NCBI GenBank assembly: GCA_902561075.1
Contig: CACEOC010000001.1
Location: 62,001 to 126,000, forward strand
DNA: 64,000 bases
Direction of reading: 5' to 3'
Source: an uncultured Pelagibacteraceae bacterium
GTDB taxonomy: Bacteria > Pseudomonadota > Alphaproteobacteria > Pelagibacterales > Pelagibacteraceae
In this document: positions 9,994-20,476 of the stretch, piece after piece
How positions within the stretch are numbered: position 1 is the stretch's first letter
Layout of the letters: each line of letters starts with the position of its first letter
Notes under the pieces: model-generated
What the model saw: only the letters and a program-made list of their open reading frames with translations
Databases searched by the model: none
Told to the model about the DNA's origin: nothing
Translations under genes and position numbers: made by a program

Positions 9994-11240
9994 TTTATTT
10001 TCATTAAATCTTTAATTATTTCTTTAACACCGCTGTCTGTAACTTTTTCAATTACCTCTAAAAAAAAACCGTCTATAAGAATTTTCTTTGCCTGATTTTT
10101 TGAAACACCTCTAGTCATTAGGTAGAAGATTTTATTTTCATCAAGATTACCTGATGATGAGCCGTGTGAACATTTTACGTCATCTGCATAAATTTCTAAT
10201 TCTGGTTTTCCGTTGAATTCTGTTCCATCATTAAGAAGTATTGCTTTGCTAAGCTGGTACCCATTTGTTTTTTGAGCAACAGAATCTACATATATTTTGC
10301 CTTGGTAAGTAGCTTTCGATTGGTCTTTCAATGAACATTTAACAAGTTGATAACTTTTAGTATGTTCAGATGAGTGATTAATTTTAGTTTTGATTTCATG
10401 TTGTTTTAATCCATCTAAAGCGACTATTCCATTAACAAAAGCTGAACTATAGTTTTCTTTTAAATTACATTCGATCTCATTTTTTGAAAACTGTGAGCCT
10501 TTTGAGAGTATAAAGTTTTCTGACATACTATTTTTATATAAATCGATTTCAGTTTTTGAATAAAATAAGTTAGAATTTTCATTTATATCAATTTTATAAT
10601 TTTTCAAGACTGAGCCTTCATGCAGCAAAAATTTATTATTTATGTTATAAAAATTTTTATTAGATTTGTTTAAATTAAAATCTAAAATACTCATGCAAGA
10701 ATTTTTCTCCATAACAATATCAAACCTTTGATTTAAAACTGTGCTTTCGATATCCGATGAAGTATAATTTATATAAATTATTGGCTTACTAAATTTATAA
10801 TTTTCTTTAATAACTAATTTAATATAGTCTAGATACAGAGCCCTATTTAAAGAATCAAGTGATGAATTTAAATTGGTATTTAAAAAATTGGGTTCTCTAA
10901 CTATTTCAAATTTTTTTTTATCCTCATAATTTAAAGCAACGTCAATAATTATACCGTTCGATGAAATAATATAATTATTTTCTAATAAATCTTTGGAGAT
11001 ACTTTTAATGATTTCATATTTATCTTTTTTTTTGATTATTAAAGAATTAAAGAATTTTAAATTTGGTATTTTTGATGAAATAATATTGTTTAAATCATTA
11101 AATTTCCAATCTTCAATTTTTTTGGATGGAAAACCCTTTTTATTAAAATCTAACAAAGATTGACTCCTAGTTTTAACTTGCTCTTTATTTAGATCAAGAA
11201 CACTAGTAAATTTTTCTAAGTTAATGTTGTTATTTTTCAT
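9990..11240 (-). CDS. sufD: SufD Fe-S assembly protein
   Basis: 'KPELEIYADDVKCSHGSSSGNLDENKIFYLMTRG'. Confidence 0.94.
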   Translation of the reverse strand: MKNNNINLEKFTSVLDLNKEQVKTRSQSLLDFNKKGFPSKKIEDWKFNDLNNIISSKIPNLKFFNSLIIKKKDKYEIIKSISKDLLENNYIISSNGIIIDVALNYEDKKKFEIVREPNFLNTNLNSSLDSLNRALYLDYIKLVIKENYKFSKPIIYINYTSSDIESTVLNQRFDIVMEKNSCMSILDFNLNKSNKNFYNINNKFLLHEGSVLKNYKIDINENSNLFYSKTEIDLYKNSMSENFILSKGSQFSKNEIECNLKENYSSAFVNGIVALDGLKQHEIKTKINHSSEHTKSYQLVKCSLKDQSKATYQGKIYVDSVAQKTNGYQLSKAILLNDGTEFNGKPELEIYADDVKCSHGSSSGNLDENKIFYLMTRGVSKNQAKKILIDGFFLEVIEKVTDSGVKEIIKDLMKIK

Positions 11241-11974
11241 TAATTTATTCCCTCATATCCTTTCTTTTCCAGTTCGATAGCTAGTTCAAAATTGCCAGAC
11301 TTTATTATTTTTCCATTTTTTAATACATGAACGAAATCTGGTTTTATATAGTTTAATAGTCTTTGATAATGAGTGATTATTAAAAAAGAATTTTTTTTGT
11401 TTCTTAGTGAATTAACACCATCAGAAACAACTTTCAAAGCATCAATATCTAAACCAGAGTCGGTCTCGTCTAAAATAGAGAGCCTTGGCTCTAATATAGA
11501 CATTTGCAAGATTTCGTTTTTTTTTTTCTCACCTCCAGAGAAGCCGACATTCAATTGTCTATTTAAATTTTTTTCTTCAAATTTTAATTTCTTAGCTTTT
11601 TCTTTTACTAACTTGAGAAATTCTAAAGCATCATATTCTTTTTCACCTTTAGCCTTTCTTATTGCGTTGACTGAGGTTTTTAAAAAGTTGTTGTTATTAA
11701 CACCAGGTATTTCTAATGGATATTGAAATGCTAAAAAAAGTCCTTTATGTGCTCTTTCTTCAATTTCTAAATTTAATAGATTATCTTTTTCATAAAATAC
11801 CTCTCCAGTTGTTTCATAACCTTTTTTTCCTGATAGTATATTAGATAGCGTGCTTTTGCCTGACCCATTAGGACCCATTAGAGCATGAACCTCTCCTGGA
11901 TTAATTTTTAAGCTTAGCCCAGTAAGAATACTTTTATCATCGACTTTTGCAGTTAAATTTTTAATTTCTAACAT
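11240..11974 (-). CDS. sufC: SufC Fe-S assembly ATPase
   Basis: Walker A GPNGSGKST, 'GFSGGEKKKNEILQM', 'LDETDSGLDIDAL'. Confidence 0.96.
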   Translation of the reverse strand: MLEIKNLTAKVDDKSILTGLSLKINPGEVHALMGPNGSGKSTLSNILSGKKGYETTGEVFYEKDNLLNLEIEERAHKGLFLAFQYPLEIPGVNNNNFLKTSVNAIRKAKGEKEYDALEFLKLVKEKAKKLKFEEKNLNRQLNVGFSGGEKKKNEILQMSILEPRLSILDETDSGLDIDALKVVSDGVNSLRNKKNSFLIITHYQRLLNYIKPDFVHVLKNGKIIKSGNFELAIELEKKGYEGIN

Positions 11975-13410
11975 TAGCCCACGCTTCCTTCTAGGCTTAT
12001 TCCAACAAGTTTTTGAGCTTCAACAGCAAATTCCATTGGCAATTGTTGAAGTACCTCTTTACAAAAACCATTAACAATTAAGCTAACAGCCTCTTCTGAA
12101 TTTAGACCTCTTTGTTGACAATAAAATAACTGATCCTCGCTTATTTTTGAAGTAGTAGCCTCATGTGCAATATTCGAGTCCGAATTTTTATTTTTTATAT
12201 ACGGTATTGTATGCGCACCGCATTTATTCCCCATCAATAAAGAGTCACATTGAGTATAGTTTTGTGCATTTTTTGCCTTTGGAAAGATGTCTACTAACCC
12301 TCTATAAGTGTTATCTGCAAAACCAGCTGATATTCCTTTTGATATAATTTTACTTTTAGTATTTTTTCCTAAATGTATCATTTTAGTTCCTGTGTCCGCT
12401 TTTTGATGATTGTTAGTAATAGCTATAGAATAAAACTCTCCCACAGAATTATCTCCTTTTAATATACAACTTGGATATTTCCATGTGATTGCTGATCCTG
12501 TCTCAACCTGAGTCCATGATATCTTTGAATTTTTTTCTTTGCACAAACCTCTTTTTGTTACAAAGTTATATATACCCCCTTTACCATCTTCATCGCCAGG
12601 ATACCAGTTTTGAACAGTTGAATATTTTATTTCAGCACCCTCTAGAGCGACTAACTCAACATTCGCCGCATGTAATTGATTTTCATCTCTCATTGGAGCA
12701 GTACAACCTTCTAAATAACTCACGTAACTATTTTTGTCTGCAATTATTAATGTTCTTTCAAATTGTCCTGTTTGTGATGCATTTATTCTAAAATATGTTG
12801 ATAATTCCATCGGACATCTAACTCCCTCAGGTATGTAGACAAATGAACCATCTGTGAATACTGCTGAATTTAATGTTGCAAAGTAGTGGTCATTGATAGG
12901 TATTACCGATCCAAGATATTTTTTTACTAACTCGGGGTGCTTTTGAATTGCTTCAGATATAGAACAGAAAATTACTCCAACCTCATTCAATTTATCTTTA
13001 AATGTTGTTGCTACAGATACTGAGTCGAATACTGCATCCACCGCTATACCACTTAATCTTTTTTGTTCATCAAGAGGAATTCCTAATTTTTTATATGTCT
13101 CTATTAATTTTGGATCTACCTCATCTAAACTTTTTGGTTTATCTTTAGCTGTCTTAGGTGCTGAATAATAATACAAGTCCTGATAATCTATTTTAGGGTA
13201 TTTAGGTTTTTGCCAATTTGGTTCTTTCATCTTCTGCAATCTTTCAAAGGCTTTCATTCTCCAATTTAACATCCACTCCGGTTCATTTTTTATTTTTGAA
13301 ATAAACTCAATTGTTTTTTTTGTTAAACCTTTTGGGGATTTAATATTTTCAATATCGGTAGTAAAACCGTATTTGTATTCTTTTAATTTATCTATTTCTT
13401 TTTCTCTCAT
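11974..13410 (-). CDS. sufB: SufB Fe-S assembly protein
   Basis: '[18 protein letters not shown]'-like segment, 'YLEGCTAP', '[26 protein letters not shown]'. Confidence 0.97.
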   Translation of the reverse strand: MREKEIDKLKEYKYGFTTDIENIKSPKGLTKKTIEFISKIKNEPEWMLNWRMKAFERLQKMKEPNWQKPKYPKIDYQDLYYYSAPKTAKDKPKSLDEVDPKLIETYKKLGIPLDEQKRLSGIAVDAVFDSVSVATTFKDKLNEVGVIFCSISEAIQKHPELVKKYLGSVIPINDHYFATLNSAVFTDGSFVYIPEGVRCPMELSTYFRINASQTGQFERTLIIADKNSYVSYLEGCTAPMRDENQLHAANVELVALEGAEIKYSTVQNWYPGDEDGKGGIYNFVTKRGLCKEKNSKISWTQVETGSAITWKYPSCILKGDNSVGEFYSIAITNNHQKADTGTKMIHLGKNTKSKIISKGISAGFADNTYRGLVDIFPKAKNAQNYTQCDSLLMGNKCGAHTIPYIKNKNSDSNIAHEATTSKISEDQLFYCQQRGLNSEEAVSLIVNGFCKEVLQQLPMEFAVEAQKLVGISLEGSVG

Positions 13411-13838
13411 TACAATCTTTTTTCTAAATCGTTTTTATGTGCTAAATCGCTTAAAAGTTTTTTTTCAAAAAATGAATTTATATGTCCGTCTAACTCGTCC
13501 CAAAGTTTGTGTGTATTACACTTAATTGATTTACCATTGCATCCTTTTTTCAAATGCTTAATACATCTAACAGTTTTTACATTTTCATCCACAGCTGATA
13601 AAATTTCTGATAATCTAATATCAGATGCTTTTCTACTAAGTCTATACCCCCCTTTTTTACCTCTAATACTTTCTACAATCTTATACTTTCTTAATTTTAA
13701 AAAAATTTGTTCGAGATAAAGTAATGATATATTTTGTCTTAAAGAAATATCTCTTAATGATACTGGGCCATTTTTATAATACAGCGTAAGATCAGTAAGA
13801 GCCATTACTGCATATCTTCCTTTACTTGTTAGCTTCAT
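13410..13838 (-). CDS. Rrf2-family transcriptional regulator (IscR/RirA-like)
   Basis: '[17 protein letters not shown]' N-terminus and Cys cluster '[16 protein letters not shown]'; heads suf operon. Confidence 0.92.
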   Translation of the reverse strand: MKLTSKGRYAVMALTDLTLYYKNGPVSLRDISLRQNISLLYLEQIFLKLRKYKIVESIRGKKGGYRLSRKASDIRLSEILSAVDENVKTVRCIKHLKKGCNGKSIKCNTHKLWDELDGHINSFFEKKLLSDLAHKNDLEKRL

Positions 13839-13861
13839 AAATTCAATTAATTTGCGGTTAA

Positions 13862-13889
13862 TTTATATATTCCCGACTTATTTAGTCAA
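13862..13889 (-). promoter_or_regulatory. Candidate promoter and operator of the rrf2-suf operon
   Basis: Minus strand TTGACT (13889-13884), 16 bp, TATAAA (13867-13862); dyad GACT-TATTT-AGTC at 13875-13887 overlaps the -35/spacer. Confidence 0.55.
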
Positions 13890-13976
13890 CTATAAGCATT
13901 TTTAAACTTGCAATTTGTCACTCTGTTTTGATAGAAAAAAGTAATTTTTTTTTGAGAGTGATAATCAGTTTCATTT

Positions 13977-14633
13977 ATGGAAAGCAAAGTTTCAGAAATA
14001 TTTATTCCCGGACCAGCTGGTCGTCTGGAGGCTAAATATTTTAAAAGTAAAAAAGGTACCTCGCCAATAGCTTTAATTTTACATCCACATCCACAATACG
14101 GGGGTACTATGAATAACAAAGTTATAGTTGATACATTTAATACATTTAAGGACAATAATTTTTCTGTTTGTAGAGTAAATTTTAGAGGTGTAGGGAAAAG
14201 TGACGGTGAATTTGATAATGGTCAGGGAGAACTAGCAGATGCGGCTGCAGCATTAGATTGGTTAGAGAGAGAAAATTTTGATAATTCACAGTGTTGGATA
14301 GCTGGGTTTTCTTTTGGATCTTTAATAGCAATGCAATTGTTAATGAGAAGACCAGAAATTAATAGATTCGTTGCTATATCTCCTCAACCAAATGTTTATG
14401 ATTTTTCGTTTTTATCACCTTGCCCTACTTCTGGAATTATTATTTATGGAAAAAAAGATGAGCTTGTTCCATATGCCAATGTTAATGAATTAAATAAAAG
14501 ACTAAATTCTCAAAAAGGAATAAACATAGATTTTCAAACTGTGAATGATGCAAATCATTTTTTTTCAAAAGCAGACATAGATTTATCAAAGGTATTAAAT
14601 AAATATATTAAAAAAGAGACTGCTTTATATTAA
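13977..14633 (+). CDS. Alpha/beta hydrolase
   Basis: 'LILHPHPQYGGTMNNKV', nucleophile elbow 'GFSFGS', typical 218 aa alphaproteobacterial family. Confidence 0.88.
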   Translation: MESKVSEIFIPGPAGRLEAKYFKSKKGTSPIALILHPHPQYGGTMNNKVIVDTFNTFKDNNFSVCRVNFRGVGKSDGEFDNGQGELADAAAALDWLERENFDNSQCWIAGFSFGSLIAMQLLMRRPEINRFVAISPQPNVYDFSFLSPCPTSGIIIYGKKDELVPYANVNELNKRLNSQKGINIDFQTVNDANHFFSKADIDLSKVLNKYIKKETALY

Positions 14634-15904
14634 AAATTTTTTACAATTAATCCTCCTGTTGAAGCTTTTTTGCAGCCCGTTGTCTGAGGAAAAGAAATAG
14701 GTAATTTTAATTTTGATCTAATTGCAAGATAAGCAAAAGCTTGGGACTCTATGAAGTCTCCGTTATATTGACCAAACTTTGGTGTGATTTCTTCTATTAA
14801 TAATAATTTCTTGTTTATTTTTTTGGACAAAGTTTTTCTCAAAAAATAGTTTTTTCTTCCACCACCACATAAAACTATATTGATCTTATCTCTTATTTTG
14901 TGGTCTTTATAAGATGAAATAATTGTATTAATAAATCTAGCAAGTATAGATGTGGTATACTCTGTTAAGGTTGCGGCACCATCTTCCGTGCTAAGTCCTT
15001 TTACAAAGTTTAAATCAAATTCATGTAAACCAAATGATCTTTGGGAATTAAATATTTCTGTAAAGTTATTATTCTTAATTTTACTAATTAAATTTTGTTT
15101 AATAAAATATTTTTCTAAAGCCCTAGAAAGTATTTCATTTTCAACTTTTCCTTTTGCAGCTATTTCACCATCAAAATCAAAATCATTTGAAGTCTTTTTT
15201 TTAATCCATTCATCTATTAAACAATTACCAGGTCCTATGTCACAAGCTAAAGAAATTTTTTTTTGATTTTGAAGAATAGTTAAATTTGTTATGCCTCCTA
15301 AATTTAATATAAATATTGGAAATTCCAAATAAGGTTTTTTGAAAATTAGTTGATGATAAATTGGTGTTAATGGTGCTCCTTCTCCATCATTTTTAATATC
15401 ATTTGATCTAAAGTCATATACAACTGTTTTCTTTGTTAACTTAGATAACATTCTTCCATTGCCAATTTGTTTTGTTAATTTACTTTTAGCGTCATGAAAA
15501 ATAGTCTGGCCATGAAATCCGATTAAATTGATGTCTACATTTTTTAATTCCTCAATGTTGTCAGATTCTATAATATCTTTTTGACTATGTGATATCTCTT
15601 GATTTATTCTAAAAAAGTCTAGATCTTTAATTATATTTTGGTAAGCAAAATTATGAGCAAATGTAATTTTCTCCTCTAAATAATTTATTCTTTTTTGATA
15701 TTTTGTTAAGTCTTCTGGATTTATAATAATTTTTTTTAACTCATTCAATTCATCTTTAATATGTGGGGAGATTGACTTATAAGAATAATACCTATTAATA
15801 ACTTTAGAAATGTAGTCATAACCATCAGATTTTATTATAGAAACATCAATACCATCTCCAGATGTACCACTCATAAACCCTAAGGAAGTATAGATTTTTT
15901 TCAT
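14630..15904 (-). CDS. anmK: Anhydro-N-acetylmuramic acid kinase
   Basis: 'GFMSGTSGDGIDVSII', 'IGFHGQTI', 'LNLGGITNLT', 'VLCGGGRKN'. Confidence 0.93.
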   Translation of the reverse strand: MKKIYTSLGFMSGTSGDGIDVSIIKSDGYDYISKVINRYYSYKSISPHIKDELNELKKIIINPEDLTKYQKRINYLEEKITFAHNFAYQNIIKDLDFFRINQEISHSQKDIIESDNIEELKNVDINLIGFHGQTIFHDAKSKLTKQIGNGRMLSKLTKKTVVYDFRSNDIKNDGEGAPLTPIYHQLIFKKPYLEFPIFILNLGGITNLTILQNQKKISLACDIGPGNCLIDEWIKKKTSNDFDFDGEIAAKGKVENEILSRALEKYFIKQNLISKIKNNNFTEIFNSQRSFGLHEFDLNFVKGLSTEDGAATLTEYTTSILARFINTIISSYKDHKIRDKINIVLCGGGRKNYFLRKTLSKKINKKLLLIEEITPKFGQYNGDFIESQAFAYLAIRSKLKLPISFPQTTGCKKASTGGLIVKNF

Positions 15905-15951
15905 TCTTATTTTTTTTTATTAAAATTTGTATATTGTAGAATTATAGACTT

Positions 15952-17181
15952 ATGAATAAATTTTTAAAAGAATTTAAAGATAGAGGCTATTTTTATCAAT
16001 GTACTAGCGAGAATGAATTATCTAATTTATTAGATAGCAAAAGTATAAATGCTTACATAGGATTTGATAGTACAGCACCAAGCCTGCATGTAGGAAGTTT
16101 ATTGCAAATAATGTGCTTAAGATTGTTACAAAAGCATGGACATAGACCAATAGTTCTTCTTGGAGGTGGAACGACTAGAATAGGTGATCCTTCGGGCAAA
16201 GAGGAAACCAGAAAAATACTATCAGAAAAAGAAATTGAGAATAATATAAAAAATATAAAAAAAGTATTTAATAGTTTTCTTGAAACAACAAATCCAAAAC
16301 TAAAACCAATCTATGTTAACAATTATGATTGGTTAGGGAAACTTAACTATATTAACTTTTTAAGAGAAATAGGAAAACATTTTACAATAAATAAAATGCT
16401 TAGTTTTGAAAGTGTCAAACTAAGATTAGATAGAGAACAGTCTTTAAGCTATATGGAATTTAATTATATGATTTTACAAGCTTATGATTTTTTAGAACTA
16501 AATAAAAAAAAAGAATGTCTTTTACAAATAGGAGGGTCTGATCAATGGGGAAATATTGTTAATGGTGTTGATTTAATTAAAAGACATTCATCAAATCAAG
16601 TTTTTGGTTTAACAACACCTCTAATAACTTTATCCTCTGGATTAAAAATGGGTAAAACTGAGAAAGGGGCTATATGGTTGGATTCAAAATTTTTACCAGC
16701 CTATGAATACTGGCAGTTCTGGAGAAATACTAATGATGAAGATGTAATACGATTTTTAAAAATGTTTACAGATTTGGATACTGATTTAATTGATAATAAA
16801 AAAGACGAAAATATTAATGATCTTAAAATACTACTAGCTAACGAAACAACATCGATGCTTCATGGGAACAAAGCTGCTTTAATTGCAGAAAAAACTGCAA
16901 GAGATACATTTGAAAAAGGAAATATTGGAAAAAATTTACCTTCTGTAAATTTATCGAAAGGAACTTTAAAAAATGGGGTAAATATTTTAGATTTTATAGT
17001 AAGCACCAAACTTTTAATTTCAAAAAGTGAGGCTAGGAGAGTAATTAAAAATAGAGGAATAAAAATTAATAATTCAGTTGTTGATGATGATAAATTGAAT
17101 GTAGATTTAAGTTTCTTCGTAAACAATATATGTAAAATTTCTTTTGGAAAAAAGAAACATCTAGTAGTTAAATTAATTTAA
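15952..17181 (+). CDS. tyrS: Tyrosyl-tRNA synthetase
   Basis: 'YIGFDSTAPSLHVGSLL', 'QIGGSDQWGNI', 'KMGKTEKGAIWLD', C-terminal S4. Confidence 0.97.
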   Translation: MNKFLKEFKDRGYFYQCTSENELSNLLDSKSINAYIGFDSTAPSLHVGSLLQIMCLRLLQKHGHRPIVLLGGGTTRIGDPSGKEETRKILSEKEIENNIKNIKKVFNSFLETTNPKLKPIYVNNYDWLGKLNYINFLREIGKHFTINKMLSFESVKLRLDREQSLSYMEFNYMILQAYDFLELNKKKECLLQIGGSDQWGNIVNGVDLIKRHSSNQVFGLTTPLITLSSGLKMGKTEKGAIWLDSKFLPAYEYWQFWRNTNDEDVIRFLKMFTDLDTDLIDNKKDENINDLKILLANETTSMLHGNKAALIAEKTARDTFEKGNIGKNLPSVNLSKGTLKNGVNILDFIVSTKLLISKSEARRVIKNRGIKINNSVVDDDKLNVDLSFFVNNICKISFGKKKHLVVKLI

Positions 17182-19385
17182 TTTTTTAAATTTTTTAATG
17201 TTCTTGTTATAAACCTGGGTGTCAAAGTTTTTATAGGATTAACTGTGGTTTTTAATTTATTTGGATGTCCTTTAATTTTAAAACTAACGCCAAAAACCCC
17301 CTCCCCAGCCTTTTCACCAACCAAAATATCTCCAAGCAATGGAATATTAGAAATAGTCTTATTTATCGTAGTAGCTGGTACTAATGTTCCTCTTAGACTG
17401 ACAATTTTATCTTGCTCTATATAACCATCCATTAAAACTGAAATAGCTGGACCAATAGCAAAAATTTCTTCAATTGTAGTTAATCTTTTATTTTTTTTAT
17501 ATCTCATCTCAAAATCAGTAAATCTTATCCCTTCTCCAGTAAGTAAATCAGCAATACCTTGTAATGAAGCTAATGTTAAAATTTTTGCTAAAACAGGCAC
17601 TTCATTAACCTTAAAGTTATCAATTAACAAAGTTGAGTAAGAAATATCATTTTTTTGTATTGACTGATAATCGAGTACTCCATCACTAAATCCTTTTACA
17701 AAATCATATTTTTGAATGAAAGGTTTTGGATAATTAGTGGTTACAGTAGTAATTTTTTCGCCTGAAGTAGTAGTATTTAAAAATAAATTAAAGATTTTAT
17801 TTTTTTCCAATTTTGCGTCAATCTTTGCTTTTTTTATAGTGTTATTTTTATACTCTGCGGATCCAACTACATTAGATAAATAAATATCATTTTGCATATA
17901 AAGTTTTTTAATATTTATTTGAAAATTGGAATTAAATTTTTTTGAAAAGTAATCTTTAGTTCCTGAGTTCTTATTTATATCACCATAAATATTTGAAATA
18001 TCAAAATTATCTCCATTTATTAAATAACTATTTTTATTTTTATTAATATTAACTTTATTTAATAAATTTTTTTGATCATGAAAATTTAGGGTTAAAGACT
18101 CTAAATCAGTTATCTCATATTTTGAATTAATTTTTAAGTCTTTAGCTATTATTGTATTTTTATTATTTTTAAATATTATTTCAGAAAAGTGAGTATTTTT
18201 ATTCTTATTATGAACAAATTTAGTTTTTATGTTTGCTGGTGACTTACGTTCTTTTACAAAATTAATTTTATTTATATTAAACTCTTTATTATTCAATTCT
18301 ATATTTGCATCAACATAAATAATTTTATTTTTTTTTTTTATTGTATACTTTATTTTATCTAAATCTTTATCTAACTTGTAAAAACCCTTACCACTTATAA
18401 GCAAATAATTATCATCAATTTTGTTTGTTGTATCATAGGTTATTTTAAGTTCATGGTCATTTAAATCTATGAATTGTTTTGAAAATAATTCATTTATTAT
18501 TTCATTATTTATATTTATTCTTGAATTCTTAAGTTTTAAATCAGTAATTGAGTCGAATTTTTTGATCTTTAATTTCTTTGATATAAGGAGATTGAAATTT
18601 GTTGAAAATTTACCTGTTGCTACTTTATTTAAATTAAAAATTGCTTCTTTTGAAAAAATCTCAAATAAAGATGGATTTATTTTTTGTGTCTGACTGAAGA
18701 TGTTACCTGAGATTAAATAATCGTTATTTTCATCATTAGTAATATTTAGTTTATTTGTGCCCAGTACAAATTTATTTAATTCTAATGTGCCATTTTCAAC
18801 TTTTAATTTATTTTTATAAAATGAAAAATCAAAATTTGAATTATTAACAATTTTATTAAAACTTTTTAATATTTTCAAATTTTTAACATTCCCGTTAATT
18901 TCAAAATCTTTTTTAATATTACCATTATTGTTAAAATTTAAGTTTATATTGAGTTGAGCATCGCCTGAATAAATGTAGTTTTCCAAGATTACAATGGCGA
19001 TACTGTCTTGAAATGTTCTATATAATTTTATGTAATTTATAATTGGATTTTCTTTACTTTTAATTTTCAAATTATCTATTGGGTTTTCGTCAAATATTAA
19101 AGATTTTAATTTTAGGTTTAATTTTATTTTATCTAAATTTAATTTGTGATTATTAAAATTTACGATTGGATTTTCAATTTCAATTTTTAAGGAAAAATTT
19201 ACAAGATTTATTATAAGACTAGGATCTTTAAATTTTATATTAATATTTTTATTATAATTATTTATTTGATTATTAATTAAATTATTAAACCTGTTTGTTG
19301 TAATTCCAAATATAGATAAATAAAAAATTACCAAAGCTAAAATTAAAGTTAGATATATAAAAATTTTATTAATTTTTTTTATCAT
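17178..19385 (-). CDS. AsmA-like / DUF3971 (YhdP-type) envelope protein
   Basis: 735 aa, N-terminal TM, repetitive beta-rich body, C-terminal 'LTLASLQGIADLLTGEGIRF...GYIEQDKIVSLRGTLVPATTINK...IPLLGDILVG'. Confidence 0.8.
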   Translation of the reverse strand: MIKKINKIFIYLTLILALVIFYLSIFGITTNRFNNLINNQINNYNKNINIKFKDPSLIINLVNFSLKIEIENPIVNFNNHKLNLDKIKLNLKLKSLIFDENPIDNLKIKSKENPIINYIKLYRTFQDSIAIVILENYIYSGDAQLNINLNFNNNGNIKKDFEINGNVKNLKILKSFNKIVNNSNFDFSFYKNKLKVENGTLELNKFVLGTNKLNITNDENNDYLISGNIFSQTQKINPSLFEIFSKEAIFNLNKVATGKFSTNFNLLISKKLKIKKFDSITDLKLKNSRININNEIINELFSKQFIDLNDHELKITYDTTNKIDDNYLLISGKGFYKLDKDLDKIKYTIKKKNKIIYVDANIELNNKEFNINKINFVKERKSPANIKTKFVHNKNKNTHFSEIIFKNNKNTIIAKDLKINSKYEITDLESLTLNFHDQKNLLNKVNINKNKNSYLINGDNFDISNIYGDINKNSGTKDYFSKKFNSNFQINIKKLYMQNDIYLSNVVGSAEYKNNTIKKAKIDAKLEKNKIFNLFLNTTTSGEKITTVTTNYPKPFIQKYDFVKGFSDGVLDYQSIQKNDISYSTLLIDNFKVNEVPVLAKILTLASLQGIADLLTGEGIRFTDFEMRYKKNKRLTTIEEIFAIGPAISVLMDGYIEQDKIVSLRGTLVPATTINKTISNIPLLGDILVGEKAGEGVFGVSFKIKGHPNKLKTTVNPIKTLTPRFITRTLKNLKN

Positions 19386-20476
19386 TTAGTTTATAAAGTG
19401 ATTTTTCTAAAAAATTATCTATTTCTCCATTTAAAACCTTTTCAGGATCGGAAGTTTCAAAATTAGTTCTGTTATCTTTTACAAGCCTATATGGATGAAG
19501 TACATATGATCTAATTTGATGCCCCCAACCTATTTCAGATTTAGAATTTTGTGTTTTTTCGTTCTCCTTCTCCTTTTTTTGAATTTCAAATTCATATAAT
19601 CTAGCTTTGAGCATATTGAGGCATGTTTCTTTGTTTTTATGTTGGGAACGCTCGTTTTGACATTGTACTACAATTTTAGAGGGCTTATGTGTAATTCTTA
19701 CTGCACTGTCTGTTGTGTTAACATGTTGACCACCAGCACCACTAGACCTATAAGTATCTATTCTCAAATCTTTATCAAGTATATCTATTTTAATATTTTC
19801 ATCTACGACAGGATAAACCCAAACACTCGCAAAACTAGTATGACGTCTTGCACCTGAATCAAAAGGCGATATCCTTACTAATCTATGTATTCCTGATTCT
19901 GATTTAAGAAGTCCATAAATAAAATTACCATTAATTTTAATCGTTGAAGACTTAATTCCTGCTTCATCACCTTTATGTTCACTTATTAATTCATACTTAT
20001 ATTTCTTATTTTGCGACCATTTCGAATACATTTTTCTAAGCATCTCAGCCCAATCTTGACTTTCTGTACCTCCTGCTCCAGCATGAATTTCTACATAGGC
20101 ATCTAATGCGTCAGTTTCTTTTGATAGAAAACATTTTATCTCAGTATCTTTGACACTTTTTTCTAGGCTAATTAAGTTTTCAACACATTCTTCTTTAATT
20201 TTAGTATTATTTTCCTCATTGGCTAAATTAAATAAATCACGAATTTCTGAATGTTTTTTTTTAATTAATAAATATGATTTTAATAGATCATCATATCCTT
20301 TTTTTTCTTTAATCAGTTTACCAGCAAGAACTCTATCATTCCAAAAATTAGGGTTTTCTATTTTTTGATTAATTTCTTTTAATTTATTTGAGATATCTTT
20401 GTTGTCAAAGATACTCCTTAATTCTATTATTTATTTTTATTATATTTGTTAGTGTCTTGTTAAATGTTTCGTCCAT
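19369..20476 (-). CDS. prfB: Peptide chain release factor 2, full gene read through a programmed +1 frameshift: complement(join(19369..20406,20408..20476))
   Basis: ATG at 20476; zero frame MDETFNKTLTNIIKINNRIKEYL then TGA at 20407-20405 in AAGGAG-TAT-CTT-TGA-C; +1 frame is open without stops into the 224-aa track ORF (GAGGTESQDWAEM..., GGQHVNTTDSAVRITH). Confidence 0.95.

Noticed and set aside
20150-20368. 72-aa + strand ORF opposite prfB
   Set aside because: The minus strand here is the +1-frame continuation of prfB, which explains the open sequence.
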